The notes under the pieces are model-generated. The model saw nothing but the letters and a program-made list of their open reading frames with translations, searched no databases and was not told the DNA's origin. The position numbers and the translations under genes were made by a program. This document shows, piece by piece, positions 14,575 to 20,933 of a stretch of 20,933 nt of DNA (within the stretch, counting starts at the first letter, position 1; each line of letters opens with the position of its first letter). Location: NCBI GenBank assembly GCA_946629475.1, contig CAMOXX010000023.1, positions 1 to 20,933 of the forward strand, in the 5' to 3' direction. This stretch comes from an uncultured Blautia sp. GTDB lineage: Bacteria; Bacillota; Clostridia; Lachnospirales; Lachnospiraceae.

Positions 14575-14617
14575 GCCCGTCAAAAAATGATGCTGGAAAT
14601 TAATGCTAGGAGCTTGT

Positions 14618-15952
14618 ATGGAAAAGGATAATAAGAAAGTACCGAAAAGGATTGCCCAGACGGTGCTGAATTCGCTGAAAGGAGGCGTCGTTCCCAGGGT
14701 CGGCCTGCCCTATATTGCTGTGGGCAGGAAAAATGAGATCCAGGCCCTTCTGCACGATGTGGACATCATTGCGGAAGGCGGAGCCTCGTTTCGCTTTATT
14801 GTCGGAAAATACGGATCAGGAAAGAGTTTTCTGCTGCAGACGATCCGGAATTATGTGATGGACCGGGGCTTTATTGTAGCGGATGCGGATCTGTCGCCGG
14901 AAAGGCGCCTGCATGGCACGAAAGGGCAGGGACTTGCCACATACAGGGAGCTGATCGGGAACCTTTCGACAAAGACAAAGCCGGAGGGGGGAGCCCTCAC
15001 CCTGGTGCTGGACCGCTGGATCAGCTCTGTGCGGATGGAAGCGATGCAGGAGTCGGACCTTTCGCCCGGTGATCCGGATCTTACGGCCGCGGTCGACCGG
15101 AAGATTGTCGATGTGACCATGCAGATCAGCGAGCTGGTGCACGGCTATGAGTTTTCACGGCTTCTGTCGGCCTACTATCATGCCTATGTGGACGGGGATG
15201 ATGAGACAAAGGCGAAGGTTGTTCGCTGGTTCCGGGGAGAGTATACCCTGAAAAGAGAGGCGCGGGAAGAGCTGGGGGTCAATATTATCATTACGGATGA
15301 TGACTGGTATGAATACCTGAAGCTGTTTGCGGTGTTCTTCCGGCTTGCAGGATATACCGGAATGCTGATCATGCTGGACGAGATGGTCAACATCTACAAA
15401 ATCCCGAATTCGATCACCCGGCAGTATAATTATGAAAAGCTGCTGACGATGTACAATGATACGCTGCAGGGCAAGGCCCGGTATCTCGGGATGATCATGG
15501 GAGCTACGCCGCAGGCCCTGGAGGACAGGCGGCGCGGTATATACAGCTATGAGGCGCTCAGGTCCCGTCTGGCGGAGGGAAAGTTTTCGAAACCCGGAGC
15601 GCGGGATCTTCTGGCTCCGGTTATCCGGCTGGAACCGCTTACGGCGGAGGAAATGCTGGTCCTCTGCGAAAAACTGTCAGCCATGCACGCGGATCTCTAT
15701 CAGTATGAGAGGACGTTCACACCGGAGGAGCTGGCCCTGTTTATCCGGATCGAGTATGAGAGAATCGGGGCGGACACAAACATTACGCCGCGGGAAGTGA
15801 TACGGGATTTTATCGAGCTTCTGGATCTGATTTATCAGAATCCGGACATGAAAATCAGCGAGCTGCTTGATTCGGAGGAGTTCTCCTACACAAAGTCGGA
15901 GGCGGTATCGGATCAGACCCACGATGACTACGCACAGTTTGTGCTGGTATGA
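14618..15952 (+). CDS. BrxD-like P-loop ATPase (DUF2791, BREX ATP-binding domain family)
   Basis: A 444-residue ATPase. ATG 14618 is preferred over 14603 because AGGAG ends 5 bases before it. RIAQTVLNSLKGGVVPRVGL at 11-30 is the usual N-terminal opening of the family, followed by VGRKNEI, the Walker A loop GKYGSGKS (Lys69), DADLSPERRLHG, and a long helical middle. Walker B is MLIMLDEMVNIY with Asp254-Glu255. A GMIMGATPQALEDRRRGIYS segment and SYEALRSRLA with candidate arginine fingers follow. This is the DUF2791/BrxD family, found in type 2 BREX and in other neighbourhoods, thought to act as an AAA+/STAND-like motor or switch on DNA. It lies 43 bases after the TerB gene and 12 bases before the helicase gene, so the three are almost certainly one operon. 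Confidence 0.92.
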   Translation: MEKDNKKVPKRIAQTVLNSLKGGVVPRVGLPYIAVGRKNEIQALLHDVDIIAEGGASFRFIVGKYGSGKSFLLQTIRNYVMDRGFIVADADLSPERRLHGTKGQGLATYRELIGNLSTKTKPEGGALTLVLDRWISSVRMEAMQESDLSPGDPDLTAAVDRKIVDVTMQISELVHGYEFSRLLSAYYHAYVDGDDETKAKVVRWFRGEYTLKREAREELGVNIIITDDDWYEYLKLFAVFFRLAGYTGMLIMLDEMVNIYKIPNSITRQYNYEKLLTMYNDTLQGKARYLGMIMGATPQALEDRRRGIYSYEALRSRLAEGKFSKPGARDLLAPVIRLEPLTAEEMLVLCEKLSAMHADLYQYERTFTPEELALFIRIEYERIGADTNITPREVIRDFIELLDLIYQNPDMKISELLDSEEFSYTKSEAVSDQTHDDYAQFVLV

Positions 15953-15964
15953 GGAACCTCGATT

Positions 15965-18217
15965 ATGGATGTTTTTGGCAGATATGCTCCGTTTATTCAG
16001 GACTATATTTACCGTTCCGGCTGGCAGAGCCTGCGGGCTGTACAGAATGCGGCGGGAGACGCGGTTTTTAACACGACGGAGAACGTGCTGATCTGTGCCT
16101 CCACGGCATCAGGGAAGACGGAGGCCGCTTTCTTTCCGATCCTCACGCTTCTGGCTGAAGATCCCCCCATATCAGTCGGCGTGCTGTATATCGCGCCGCT
16201 GAAGGCTCTGATCAATGACCAGTTTGAAAGGATCGGCGAGCTCTGTGCTGAGGAGGGCATTCCGGTTACAAAATGGCACGGGGACGCTTCGGCATCTCAA
16301 AAAAGAAAGCTGCTGAAAAAACCGTCCGGTATCCTTCAGATCACACCGGAATCCCTGGAGGCCCTGCTCCTGAAAAAGCATATGGAGATCCCTTCATTAT
16401 TCTGTGATCTGCGCTTTGTAGTGATCGATGAGATCCATTCGCTGCTGCGGGGCGACCGCGGACTGCAGACGTTTTGCCTGCTTCAGCGGCTGGGACGCCT
16501 GGCCGGGTGCTCTCCCCGAAGGATCGGGCTTTCGGCGACGATCGGGAACCCGGAGGAAGCCGGCCGTTTACTGGCAGAAGGCTCCGGCAGGAGAACCGTA
16601 ATACCGAAGTTTGACGGCGGCCGGGAAGTCTGGCGGCTTTCCATGGAGCATTTTTTTAATACGGATCCCCAGGCGGACGAGGGAAAAGATATAACAGACG
16701 CGCTCCCTGTAATCGAGCAGGCGACGGACACTGCGCCGCCGGCGGCTGATCCCGGAACAGGGTATATCTTTGAACATACCCGGGGGAAGAAATGCCTGAT
16801 TTTCACCAACTCCCGCGAGGAATGCGAGGCGGTGTGCCAGAGCCTCAGGCAGTACTGTGAGGCAAACCATGAGCCGGACCGTTTTCTCATTCACCACGGA
16901 AATCTGTCGGCCTCCTACCGGGAGAGCGCGGAGGAGGACATGAAGGACGAGGACTCCAGAATGTCGGTGTGCGCCACCGCGACACTGGAGCTGGGGATCG
17001 ATATCGGAAAGCTTGAGAGGGCGTTTCATGTAGATGCCCCGTTCACGGTTTCGGGTTTTCTGCAGCGCATGGGCCGGACCGGGCGCCGGGGAGATCCTTC
17101 GGAAATGTGGTTTGTCATGCGGGAGGAGCATCCGGAACCCAGGGCGATGTTTCCGGAAATGATCCCCTGGTATCTGATTCAGGGAATCGCGCTCGTACAG
17201 CTTTATATAGAAGAGCGGTTTGTGGAGCCGCCCCGGATGGACAGGATGCCCTACAGCCTTCTGTACCATCAGACAATGAGCGTCCTTGCCTCCTGCGGAG
17301 AGATGACGCCCGGGGAACTGGCCTCCCGGGTGCTTCCACTGTCCGCTTTCCGGCGGATCAGCCAGGAGGACTTCCGTATTCTTCTTTTGCACCTGATCTC
17401 GACAGATCATATTAACCGGACGGAAAACGGCGGCCTGATCGTCGGAATTACCGGAGAGAGGATCGTAAACAGCTATAAGTTTTACGCGGTGTTCCGGGAG
17501 AACATCGAATATGCGGTCAGAACCGGCTCCGAAGAGCTCGGAACGATTGTAAAGCCGCCGCCTGTCGGAGAAAAAATAGCGATCGCCGGCCGGGTCTGGA
17601 ATGTGGATGAGGTTGACCACAAGCACAGAAATGTGTATTGTACTCTGGTAAAGGGGAAAATTCCCGCTTATTTTGGGGATGTGGCCGGCGATATTCATAC
17701 CAGGATCCTGGAACGCATGCATAACGTACTGGCGGAGGACAAAGCCTATCCGTATCTCATGCGGCACGCTTCCTGCCGGCTGTCCGATGCGAGGGATGTT
17801 TTCCGGAATTCGGAGATGAGGAACCGTCCTCTGGTGCATCTCGGCGGGAAGATGTGGGCGCTCTTCCCGTGGCTTGGCAGCTACGCTTTTCTGGCTCTGG
17901 AAAGGTTCCTGAAAATCCGGTGCGCGTCCCGTCTCGGCCTGAAAGGGCTGAATTCTTCCCGGCCGTATTTTATGCAGTTCACGATGCAGGCGTCTGAGGA
18001 GGATTTTTACCGGATCGCGCGCGAAGAGGCTCTGGATGAATTCGAAGCGGAGGAACTCCTTTATCCCAAGGAGGTTCCGGTCTTTGACAAGTACGATGAA
18101 TATGTTCCTGAGGAGCTTTTGCGGAAAGGGTTTGCGCGGGGCGTGCTTGATCTTGACGGAATGAAACAGCGGGTGCTTGGCTGGCGGCAGGATGGAGGCG
18201 AAAACTTTTTTATATGA
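15965..18217 (+). CDS. Superfamily 2 DEAD/DEAH helicase (BrxHI/Lhr-like)
   Basis: A 750-residue ATP-dependent nucleic acid helicase with a full motif set: Q-like RAVQ (24-27), motif I ASTASGKTEAAF (Lys51), Ia APLKALINDQ, Ib TPESLEALL, II DEIH (155-158), III SAT (190-192), IV KCLIFTNSREECEAV (about 277-290), V ATATLELGIDIG (338-348) and VI QRMGRTGRRG (367-376). Order and spacing resemble Lhr and the BREX-associated BrxHI group. The C-terminal half (about 400-750) carries a winged-helix-like region and a GRVWNVDEVDHKHRNVYCTL segment as in Lhr-type proteins. The start at 15965 has GAGGA upstream, 12 bases past the BrxD-like stop. Its stop codon overlaps the start of the SGNH gene by ATGA. It probably moves on or remodels DNA with the ATPase; direction and substrate are unknown. 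Confidence 0.94.
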   Translation: MDVFGRYAPFIQDYIYRSGWQSLRAVQNAAGDAVFNTTENVLICASTASGKTEAAFFPILTLLAEDPPISVGVLYIAPLKALINDQFERIGELCAEEGIPVTKWHGDASASQKRKLLKKPSGILQITPESLEALLLKKHMEIPSLFCDLRFVVIDEIHSLLRGDRGLQTFCLLQRLGRLAGCSPRRIGLSATIGNPEEAGRLLAEGSGRRTVIPKFDGGREVWRLSMEHFFNTDPQADEGKDITDALPVIEQATDTAPPAADPGTGYIFEHTRGKKCLIFTNSREECEAVCQSLRQYCEANHEPDRFLIHHGNLSASYRESAEEDMKDEDSRMSVCATATLELGIDIGKLERAFHVDAPFTVSGFLQRMGRTGRRGDPSEMWFVMREEHPEPRAMFPEMIPWYLIQGIALVQLYIEERFVEPPRMDRMPYSLLYHQTMSVLASCGEMTPGELASRVLPLSAFRRISQEDFRILLLHLISTDHINRTENGGLIVGITGERIVNSYKFYAVFRENIEYAVRTGSEELGTIVKPPPVGEKIAIAGRVWNVDEVDHKHRNVYCTLVKGKIPAYFGDVAGDIHTRILERMHNVLAEDKAYPYLMRHASCRLSDARDVFRNSEMRNRPLVHLGGKMWALFPWLGSYAFLALERFLKIRCASRLGLKGLNSSRPYFMQFTMQASEEDFYRIAREEALDEFEAEELLYPKEVPVFDKYDEYVPEELLRKGFARGVLDLDGMKQRVLGWRQDGGENFFI

Positions 18218-19143
18218 AACATCGATTATTACAGACAGTTCTGACAGCCCTTCTGGCGGTGATGCTGGTTTTTGCGGGGGCAGAGGCGAAAACGGCGGAG
18301 GAAAGTCCTGCGGCCGGGAATCCTCAGGCGGAGCAGAAAACGGCAGAGGAAAGTCCTGCCGCAGGGAATCCTCAGGCGCAGCAGAAGACGGATGAACCCG
18401 AGGCACCGGATGAAGAGAAGGATGCCGAGGCGAAGGAAGAGGCTGGCAGTGCGGATATCCGGGAGGAGAGCGAGGAAATTCTCTCCGCAAAGGAAGCGAT
18501 GTTCGGGGATATCCTGACGGCGGATACCGATCCCCAGGAGGGCTCCGAAACGGAAAAAACGGAAGATGAGGCCGGGGGAGATGCGGAGCCTGAGCCTGAG
18601 GGAATTCTGTCTGTTCCGGATCATCCGCTCTCCGTGACTGCCGATAAGATGGTTTTTATCGGGGATTCGCGGACGGTGGATATGATGAACGCGGTTCAGG
18701 ACGACAGTATCTGGTGCTGCAAGGTGAGCATGGGATACAACTGGATGGTGACCGAAGGAGTTCCAGCCGTCGACGGCTATATCGACAACAATACGGCTGT
18801 GATTATTCTTCTGGGAGTGAATGATCCGCACAATATATCGAATTACATCGGGTATACAAATGAAAAAGCTGCCGAGTGGGCAGGGAGAGGCGCGACGACC
18901 TACTTTGTATCAGTCGGTCCGGTTACCGGCGATCCGTACGTGACCAACGCGGACATCGAGGCGTTCAACGCAGCCCTTCAGGCGAACCTGTCCGGCGTAT
19001 ATTATATTGATATTTACAGCTATCTGATGGAAAACGGCTTTTCAACGGTAGACGGTACACATTATCCTGCGGATGTTTCTATTGCGATTTACAATTATAT
19101 TATAGATCATCTGGAAGAAAACCGAAGCGGGATATGGGGATAA
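18214..19143 (+). CDS. Secreted SGNH/GDSL-hydrolase-like protein
   Basis: A 309-residue exported protein. An N-terminal signal segment (MKHRLLQTVLTALLAVMLVF, cleavage likely after AGAEA at about 25) precedes a low-complexity acidic region (26-130) that begins with two nearly identical 16-residue repeats. The C-terminal domain (about 135-309) shows SGNH hydrolase marks: GDSRT with Ser152, LGVNDP with Asn203, and VDGTHYP with Asp280 and His283, the expected D-x-x-H. Members are esterases or acyltransferases on polysaccharides, peptidoglycan or lipids; the substrate is unknown here. Its ATG is fused to the helicase stop (ATGA, 18214-18217), implying translational coupling with a cytoplasmic DNA-acting operon, which is odd for a surface enzyme. 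It may simply ride on that transcript. Confidence 0.87.
   Translation: MKHRLLQTVLTALLAVMLVFAGAEAKTAEESPAAGNPQAEQKTAEESPAAGNPQAQQKTDEPEAPDEEKDAEAKEEAGSADIREESEEILSAKEAMFGDILTADTDPQEGSETEKTEDEAGGDAEPEPEGILSVPDHPLSVTADKMVFIGDSRTVDMMNAVQDDSIWCCKVSMGYNWMVTEGVPAVDGYIDNNTAVIILLGVNDPHNISNYIGYTNEKAAEWAGRGATTYFVSVGPVTGDPYVTNADIEAFNAALQANLSGVYYIDIYSYLMENGFSTVDGTHYPADVSIAIYNYIIDHLEENRSGIWG
18289..18384 (+). repeat. Tandem 48-bp duplication within the SGNH-like gene
   Basis: Two consecutive 48-base units (18289-18336 and 18337-18384) encode the 16-residue unit KTAEESPAAGNPQA(E/Q)Q twice. They differ at a few third positions and one Glu/Gln codon, so the duplication is not brand new. A partial third start (KTDEPEAP) follows. 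In the protein this lies in the flexible linker between signal peptide and catalytic domain, where copy-number change would alter tether length. Confidence 0.9.
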
Positions 19144-19192
19144 AGGGCATCTGAGAGATGCGGAATAAATCATTTATGGAGGACACTGCTTT

Positions 19193-19822
19193 ATGGAAAA
19201 TGTATTTGTTATGGATCATCCGCTTATTCAGCACAAGATATCACTGCTTCGCAATCAGGATACCGGGACCAATGAATTCCGCAAGATTGTGGAGGAAGTC
19301 GGAATTCTCATGGCATACGAGGCGCTCCGGGATCTTCCTACCGAGATGGTTGAAGTGACGACTCCCATCGAAAAATGCATGACTCCCATGATTTCCGGAA
19401 AGAAGCTGGCGGTTATTCCGGTCCTCCGCGCGGGACTCGGCTTTGTCAACAGCATCCTCGCGCTTGTACCTTCCGCAAAGGTAGGCCATATCGGCTTGTA
19501 CCGTGACCCGGAGACGCATGAGCCCCACGACTATTACTGCAAGCTCCCCGAAAATATTGAAGAGCGTATCTCCATTCTGGTTGACCCGATGCTGGCGACA
19601 GGCGGTTCTGCCTGCGCGGCGGTGGATTTCATCAAACAGAAGGGCGGGAATAACATCAAGTTTATGTGCCTGATCGCGGCTCCCGAAGGGCTGGAGAGGC
19701 TTCACAGGGAGCATCCGGATGTTCAGATCTATATCGGGTGCCTTGACCGGTGCCTGAATGAGAACGCGTACATCTGCCCGGGACTGGGAGACGCGGGCGA
19801 CAGAATTTTCGGGACAAAATAA
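19193..19822 (+). CDS. upp: Uracil phosphoribosyltransferase
   Basis: A 209-residue enzyme that makes UMP from uracil and PRPP in pyrimidine salvage. The family is clear: opening HPLIQHKISLLRNQDTGTNE, FRKIVEEVGILMAYEALRDL, then VEVTTPIEKC, a VIPVLRAGLGFVNSILALVP segment, HIGLYRDPETHEPHDYYCKL, the PRPP loop VDPMLATGGSACAAVDFIKQ and the C-terminal uracil-binding NAYICPGLGDAGDRIFGT. Length is typical. TATGGAGGAC lies upstream of the ATG. Only 49 bases separate it from the SGNH gene, with a short hairpin (19147-19161, GCATCT-GAG-AGATGC) but no T-run and no clear promoter, so it may be partly read from upstream. Confidence 0.97.
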   Translation: MENVFVMDHPLIQHKISLLRNQDTGTNEFRKIVEEVGILMAYEALRDLPTEMVEVTTPIEKCMTPMISGKKLAVIPVLRAGLGFVNSILALVPSAKVGHIGLYRDPETHEPHDYYCKLPENIEERISILVDPMLATGGSACAAVDFIKQKGGNNIKFMCLIAAPEGLERLHREHPDVQIYIGCLDRCLNENAYICPGLGDAGDRIFGTK

Positions 19823-19841
19823 AGCGGACATGCCAGGGCAA

Positions 19842-19881
19842 GCCTGCGTGGGTGAAAGGACTTTTGGCGTTATAAGCATTT
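19842..19881. repeat. Second copy of the AGGACTTTTGGCGTT motif
   Basis: GCAAGCCTGCGTGGGTGAAAGGACTTTTGGCGTTATAAGCAT matches 5816-5860 in the same order, with a perfect 15-base core AGGACTTTTGGCGTT and a related flank (GCAAGC, CGTGG, TAA.CAT). It lies just past upp and before the rplJ promoter. The inverted partner arm seen near 5792 is not present here. Confidence 0.5.
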
Positions 19882-19887
19882 TTCTGC

Positions 19888-19916
19888 TTGACATGCCGCG
19901 CGGGATGTGCTATGTT
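19888..19916 (+). promoter_or_regulatory. Promoter of the rplJ-rplL operon
   Basis: Perfect -35 TTGACA (19888-19893), a 17-base spacer and TATGTT (19911-19916) with an extended-10 TG. Transcription would start near 19922, just at the beginning of the L10 leader. Confidence 0.85.
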
Positions 19917-20008
19917 ACCTAAGAACGCTGCCGAAGACAGCAGGTACCGATCCGCAGAGGATGGTGTAAGCCGGTAAAACGCGCCTGCCGAGGACAAGTA
20001 TACTCAGA
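19917..20008 (+). promoter_or_regulatory. Ribosomal protein L10 leader (autoregulatory mRNA element)
   Basis: The leader contains the conserved L10-binding core ACGCTGCCGAAGACAGCAGG near 19923-19944 and a paired downstream segment CCTGCCGAGGACA near 19984-19996, the kink-turn and stem arrangement known from Firmicute L10 leaders. Established role: the L10-(L12)4 complex binds the leader when in excess and favours the downstream terminator, repressing rplJ-rplL. Boundaries are approximate. Confidence 0.85.
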
Positions 20009-20017
20009 TATTTATGG

Positions 20018-20048
20018 GGTTTTACTGTCCTGCAGTAAAACCTTTTTT
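20018..20048 (+). terminator. Attenuator terminator in the L10 leader
   Basis: Perfect 10-bp stem GGTTTTACTG (20018-20027) with CAGTAAAACC (20033-20042), loop TCCTG, followed by TTTTTT. It sits between the L10-binding core and the rplJ start, as expected for control by premature termination. Confidence 0.9.
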
Positions 20049-20109
20049 GGTTATCGTATAAAACTTCCGGACGGCGGTCAAAAATCTATAAGGAGGTGTA
20101 CCATATTTC

Positions 20110-20637
20110 ATGGCAAAGGTAGAACTGAAACAACCAATCGTAGATGAAATCGCCGGTGTCGTAGAAGGCGCTGAAGCTGTTGTTCTTGTAAACTACAGCG
20201 GCCTGACAGTTGAGCAGGATACTGTTCTTCGTCGGGAGATGAGAGAAGCAGGCGTCCAGTACAAGGTATACAAGAACACGATGATGCATCGTGCTTTTGC
20301 CGGTACGGACTACGAAAAACTGGTGGATCATCTGAACGGCACCAACGCACTTGCAGTGTCCAAGGAAGATGCAACTGCTCCGGCAAGAATCATCGCGAAG
20401 TATGCAAAGCAGTTTAACAAGCTCGAGATGATCGCGGGCGTGATCGAAGGCAACTACAATGATGCCGACGGCATGAAGGCTCTGGCTGATATCCCGTCAA
20501 GAGAAGTACTTCTTGGCAGACTGTTCGGCAGTATGCAGTCCCCGATCGCAAACCTGGCACGTGTTCTGAATCAGATTGCCGAGAAGGACGGCGAAGGCGC
20601 TGCCCCGGCAGAAGAAGCTGCTCCTGCAGCAGAATAA
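20110..20637 (+). CDS. rplJ: Large-subunit ribosomal protein L10 (uL10)
   Basis: A 175-residue ribosomal stalk base protein. It opens MAKVELKQPIVDEIAGVVEG, with the uL10 segments AEAVVLVNYSGLTVEQDTVL, RREMREAGVQYKVYKNTMM and GTNALAVSKEDATAPARIIA in order; the C-terminal helices (LFGSMQSPIANLARVLNQIA) bind L7/L12 dimers. The Ala/Glu-rich tail is normal for Clostridia. It binds 23S rRNA and anchors the stalk recruiting translation factors, and it represses its own operon through the leader above. AAGGAGGTG precedes the ATG at 20110. Confidence 0.97.
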   Translation: MAKVELKQPIVDEIAGVVEGAEAVVLVNYSGLTVEQDTVLRREMREAGVQYKVYKNTMMHRAFAGTDYEKLVDHLNGTNALAVSKEDATAPARIIAKYAKQFNKLEMIAGVIEGNYNDADGMKALADIPSREVLLGRLFGSMQSPIANLARVLNQIAEKDGEGAAPAEEAAPAAE

Positions 20638-20670
20638 TCAAATTAAAAAATAATTACGGAGGAAAATATC

Positions 20671-20933
20671 ATGGCAAAACTGTCTACTGAAGAATTCATT
20701 GCAGCGATCAAAGAGCTCACCGTATTAGAGCTGAATGAACTGGTAAAAGCTTGTGAGGAAGAATTTGGCGTATCCGCAGCAGCAGGTGTTGTTGTAGCAG
20801 CAGCAGGCGCAGGCGCAGCAGCTGAGGAAGAGAAGACTGAGTTCGATGTTGAGCTGACAGAGATCGGCCCGAACAAGGTTAAGGTTATCAAGGTTGTCCG
20901 TGAGCTGACAGGTCTTGGCCTGAAGGAAGCTAA
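20671..20933 (+). CDS. rplL: Large-subunit ribosomal protein L7/L12 (partial, cut by window edge)
   Basis: The reading frame starts at ATG 20671, 9 bases after GGAGG, and stays open to the end of the window (87 full codons of about 120-125 expected). The visible part includes the N-terminal dimerisation helices (MAKLSTEEFIAAIKELTVLE, LNELVKACEEEFGVS), the Ala-rich hinge (about 50-65, AAAGVVVAAAGAGAAAEEEK) and the start of the factor-binding domain (TEFDVELTEIGPNKVKVIKV). It is the stalk protein that contacts elongation factors and follows rplJ by 33 bases in the same operon. Confidence 0.97.
   Translation, partial: MAKLSTEEFIAAIKELTVLELNELVKACEEEFGVSAAAGVVVAAAGAGAAAEEEKTEFDVELTEIGPNKVKVIKVVRELTGLGLKEA

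Noticed and set aside
13726..14583. 285-residue ORF antisense to the TerB gene
   Set aside because: Composition is arginine/proline-rich and shows no motif; it is a shadow of the sense gene.
12568..18217. A complete BREX locus
   Set aside because: Only BrxD-like and BrxHI-like proteins are present; no PglX, PglZ, BrxC/PglY, PglW or Lon-like gene is in the window.
16568..18490. 640-residue ORF antisense to the helicase
   Set aside because: Proline/arginine-rich translation with no domain, no start signals, and fully opposite a helicase with complete motifs; it results from the codon bias of the sense gene.

Overview
The window looks like chromosome from a Gram-positive, moderately GC-rich Clostridia, most like Lachnospiraceae. 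Supporting signs are AGGAGG-type ribosome binding sites, a Firmicute-style L10 leader with attenuator before rplJ-rplL, a tRNA-Arg(ACG) without encoded CCA, and a gene set typical of gut Clostridia (AGCS and NSS sodium symporters, a YczE-like membrane protein, free-methionine-sulfoxide reductase, sugar isomerase plus Gfo/Idh/MocA pair). No phage, insertion sequence, CRISPR array or rRNA gene was seen.

Layout. 1-59 is the 3' tail of an unidentified gene. 82-245 is a palindromic repeat element whose 80-bp right part recurs exactly at 6611-6690. 365-2231 holds a secreted NADase-type glycan-binding-like protein, an unrecognised protein with possible ADP-ribosyltransferase-like features, and a Dabb-domain protein. 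2306-3727 is an alanine/sodium symporter ending at a strong terminator. 3842-5737 (minus) is a secreted S41-like protease, divergent from a YczE-like membrane protein (5974-6636). An NSS transporter (6719-8119) and msrC-like gene (8180-8644) follow. On the minus strand an XRE regulator is followed by tRNA-Arg with its own promoter and terminator. A HAD phosphatase (9385-10047) and a sugar isomerase/oxidoreductase operon (10228-12445) come next, ending in a strong terminator.

The most interesting region is 12568-18217, a three-gene plus-strand operon. It encodes a YjbR-like/TerB-N/TerB-C protein, a BrxD-like (DUF2791) P-loop ATPase and a BrxHI/Lhr-like superfamily 2 helicase. These are two BREX-associated motor families without any visible BREX methylase, PglZ or protease, joined to a tellurite-resistance-type scaffold protein. 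A secreted SGNH-hydrolase-like gene starts inside the helicase stop codon (ATGA overlap), so it is probably translationally coupled. A defence or DNA-processing role is an inference from family membership and operon structure.

The window ends with housekeeping genes: upp (uracil salvage), then a strong promoter, the L10 leader with its attenuator, rplJ, and rplL cut by the window edge. Genes in 10228-12445 and rplJL show the biased codon choice of highly expressed genes, by eye only.
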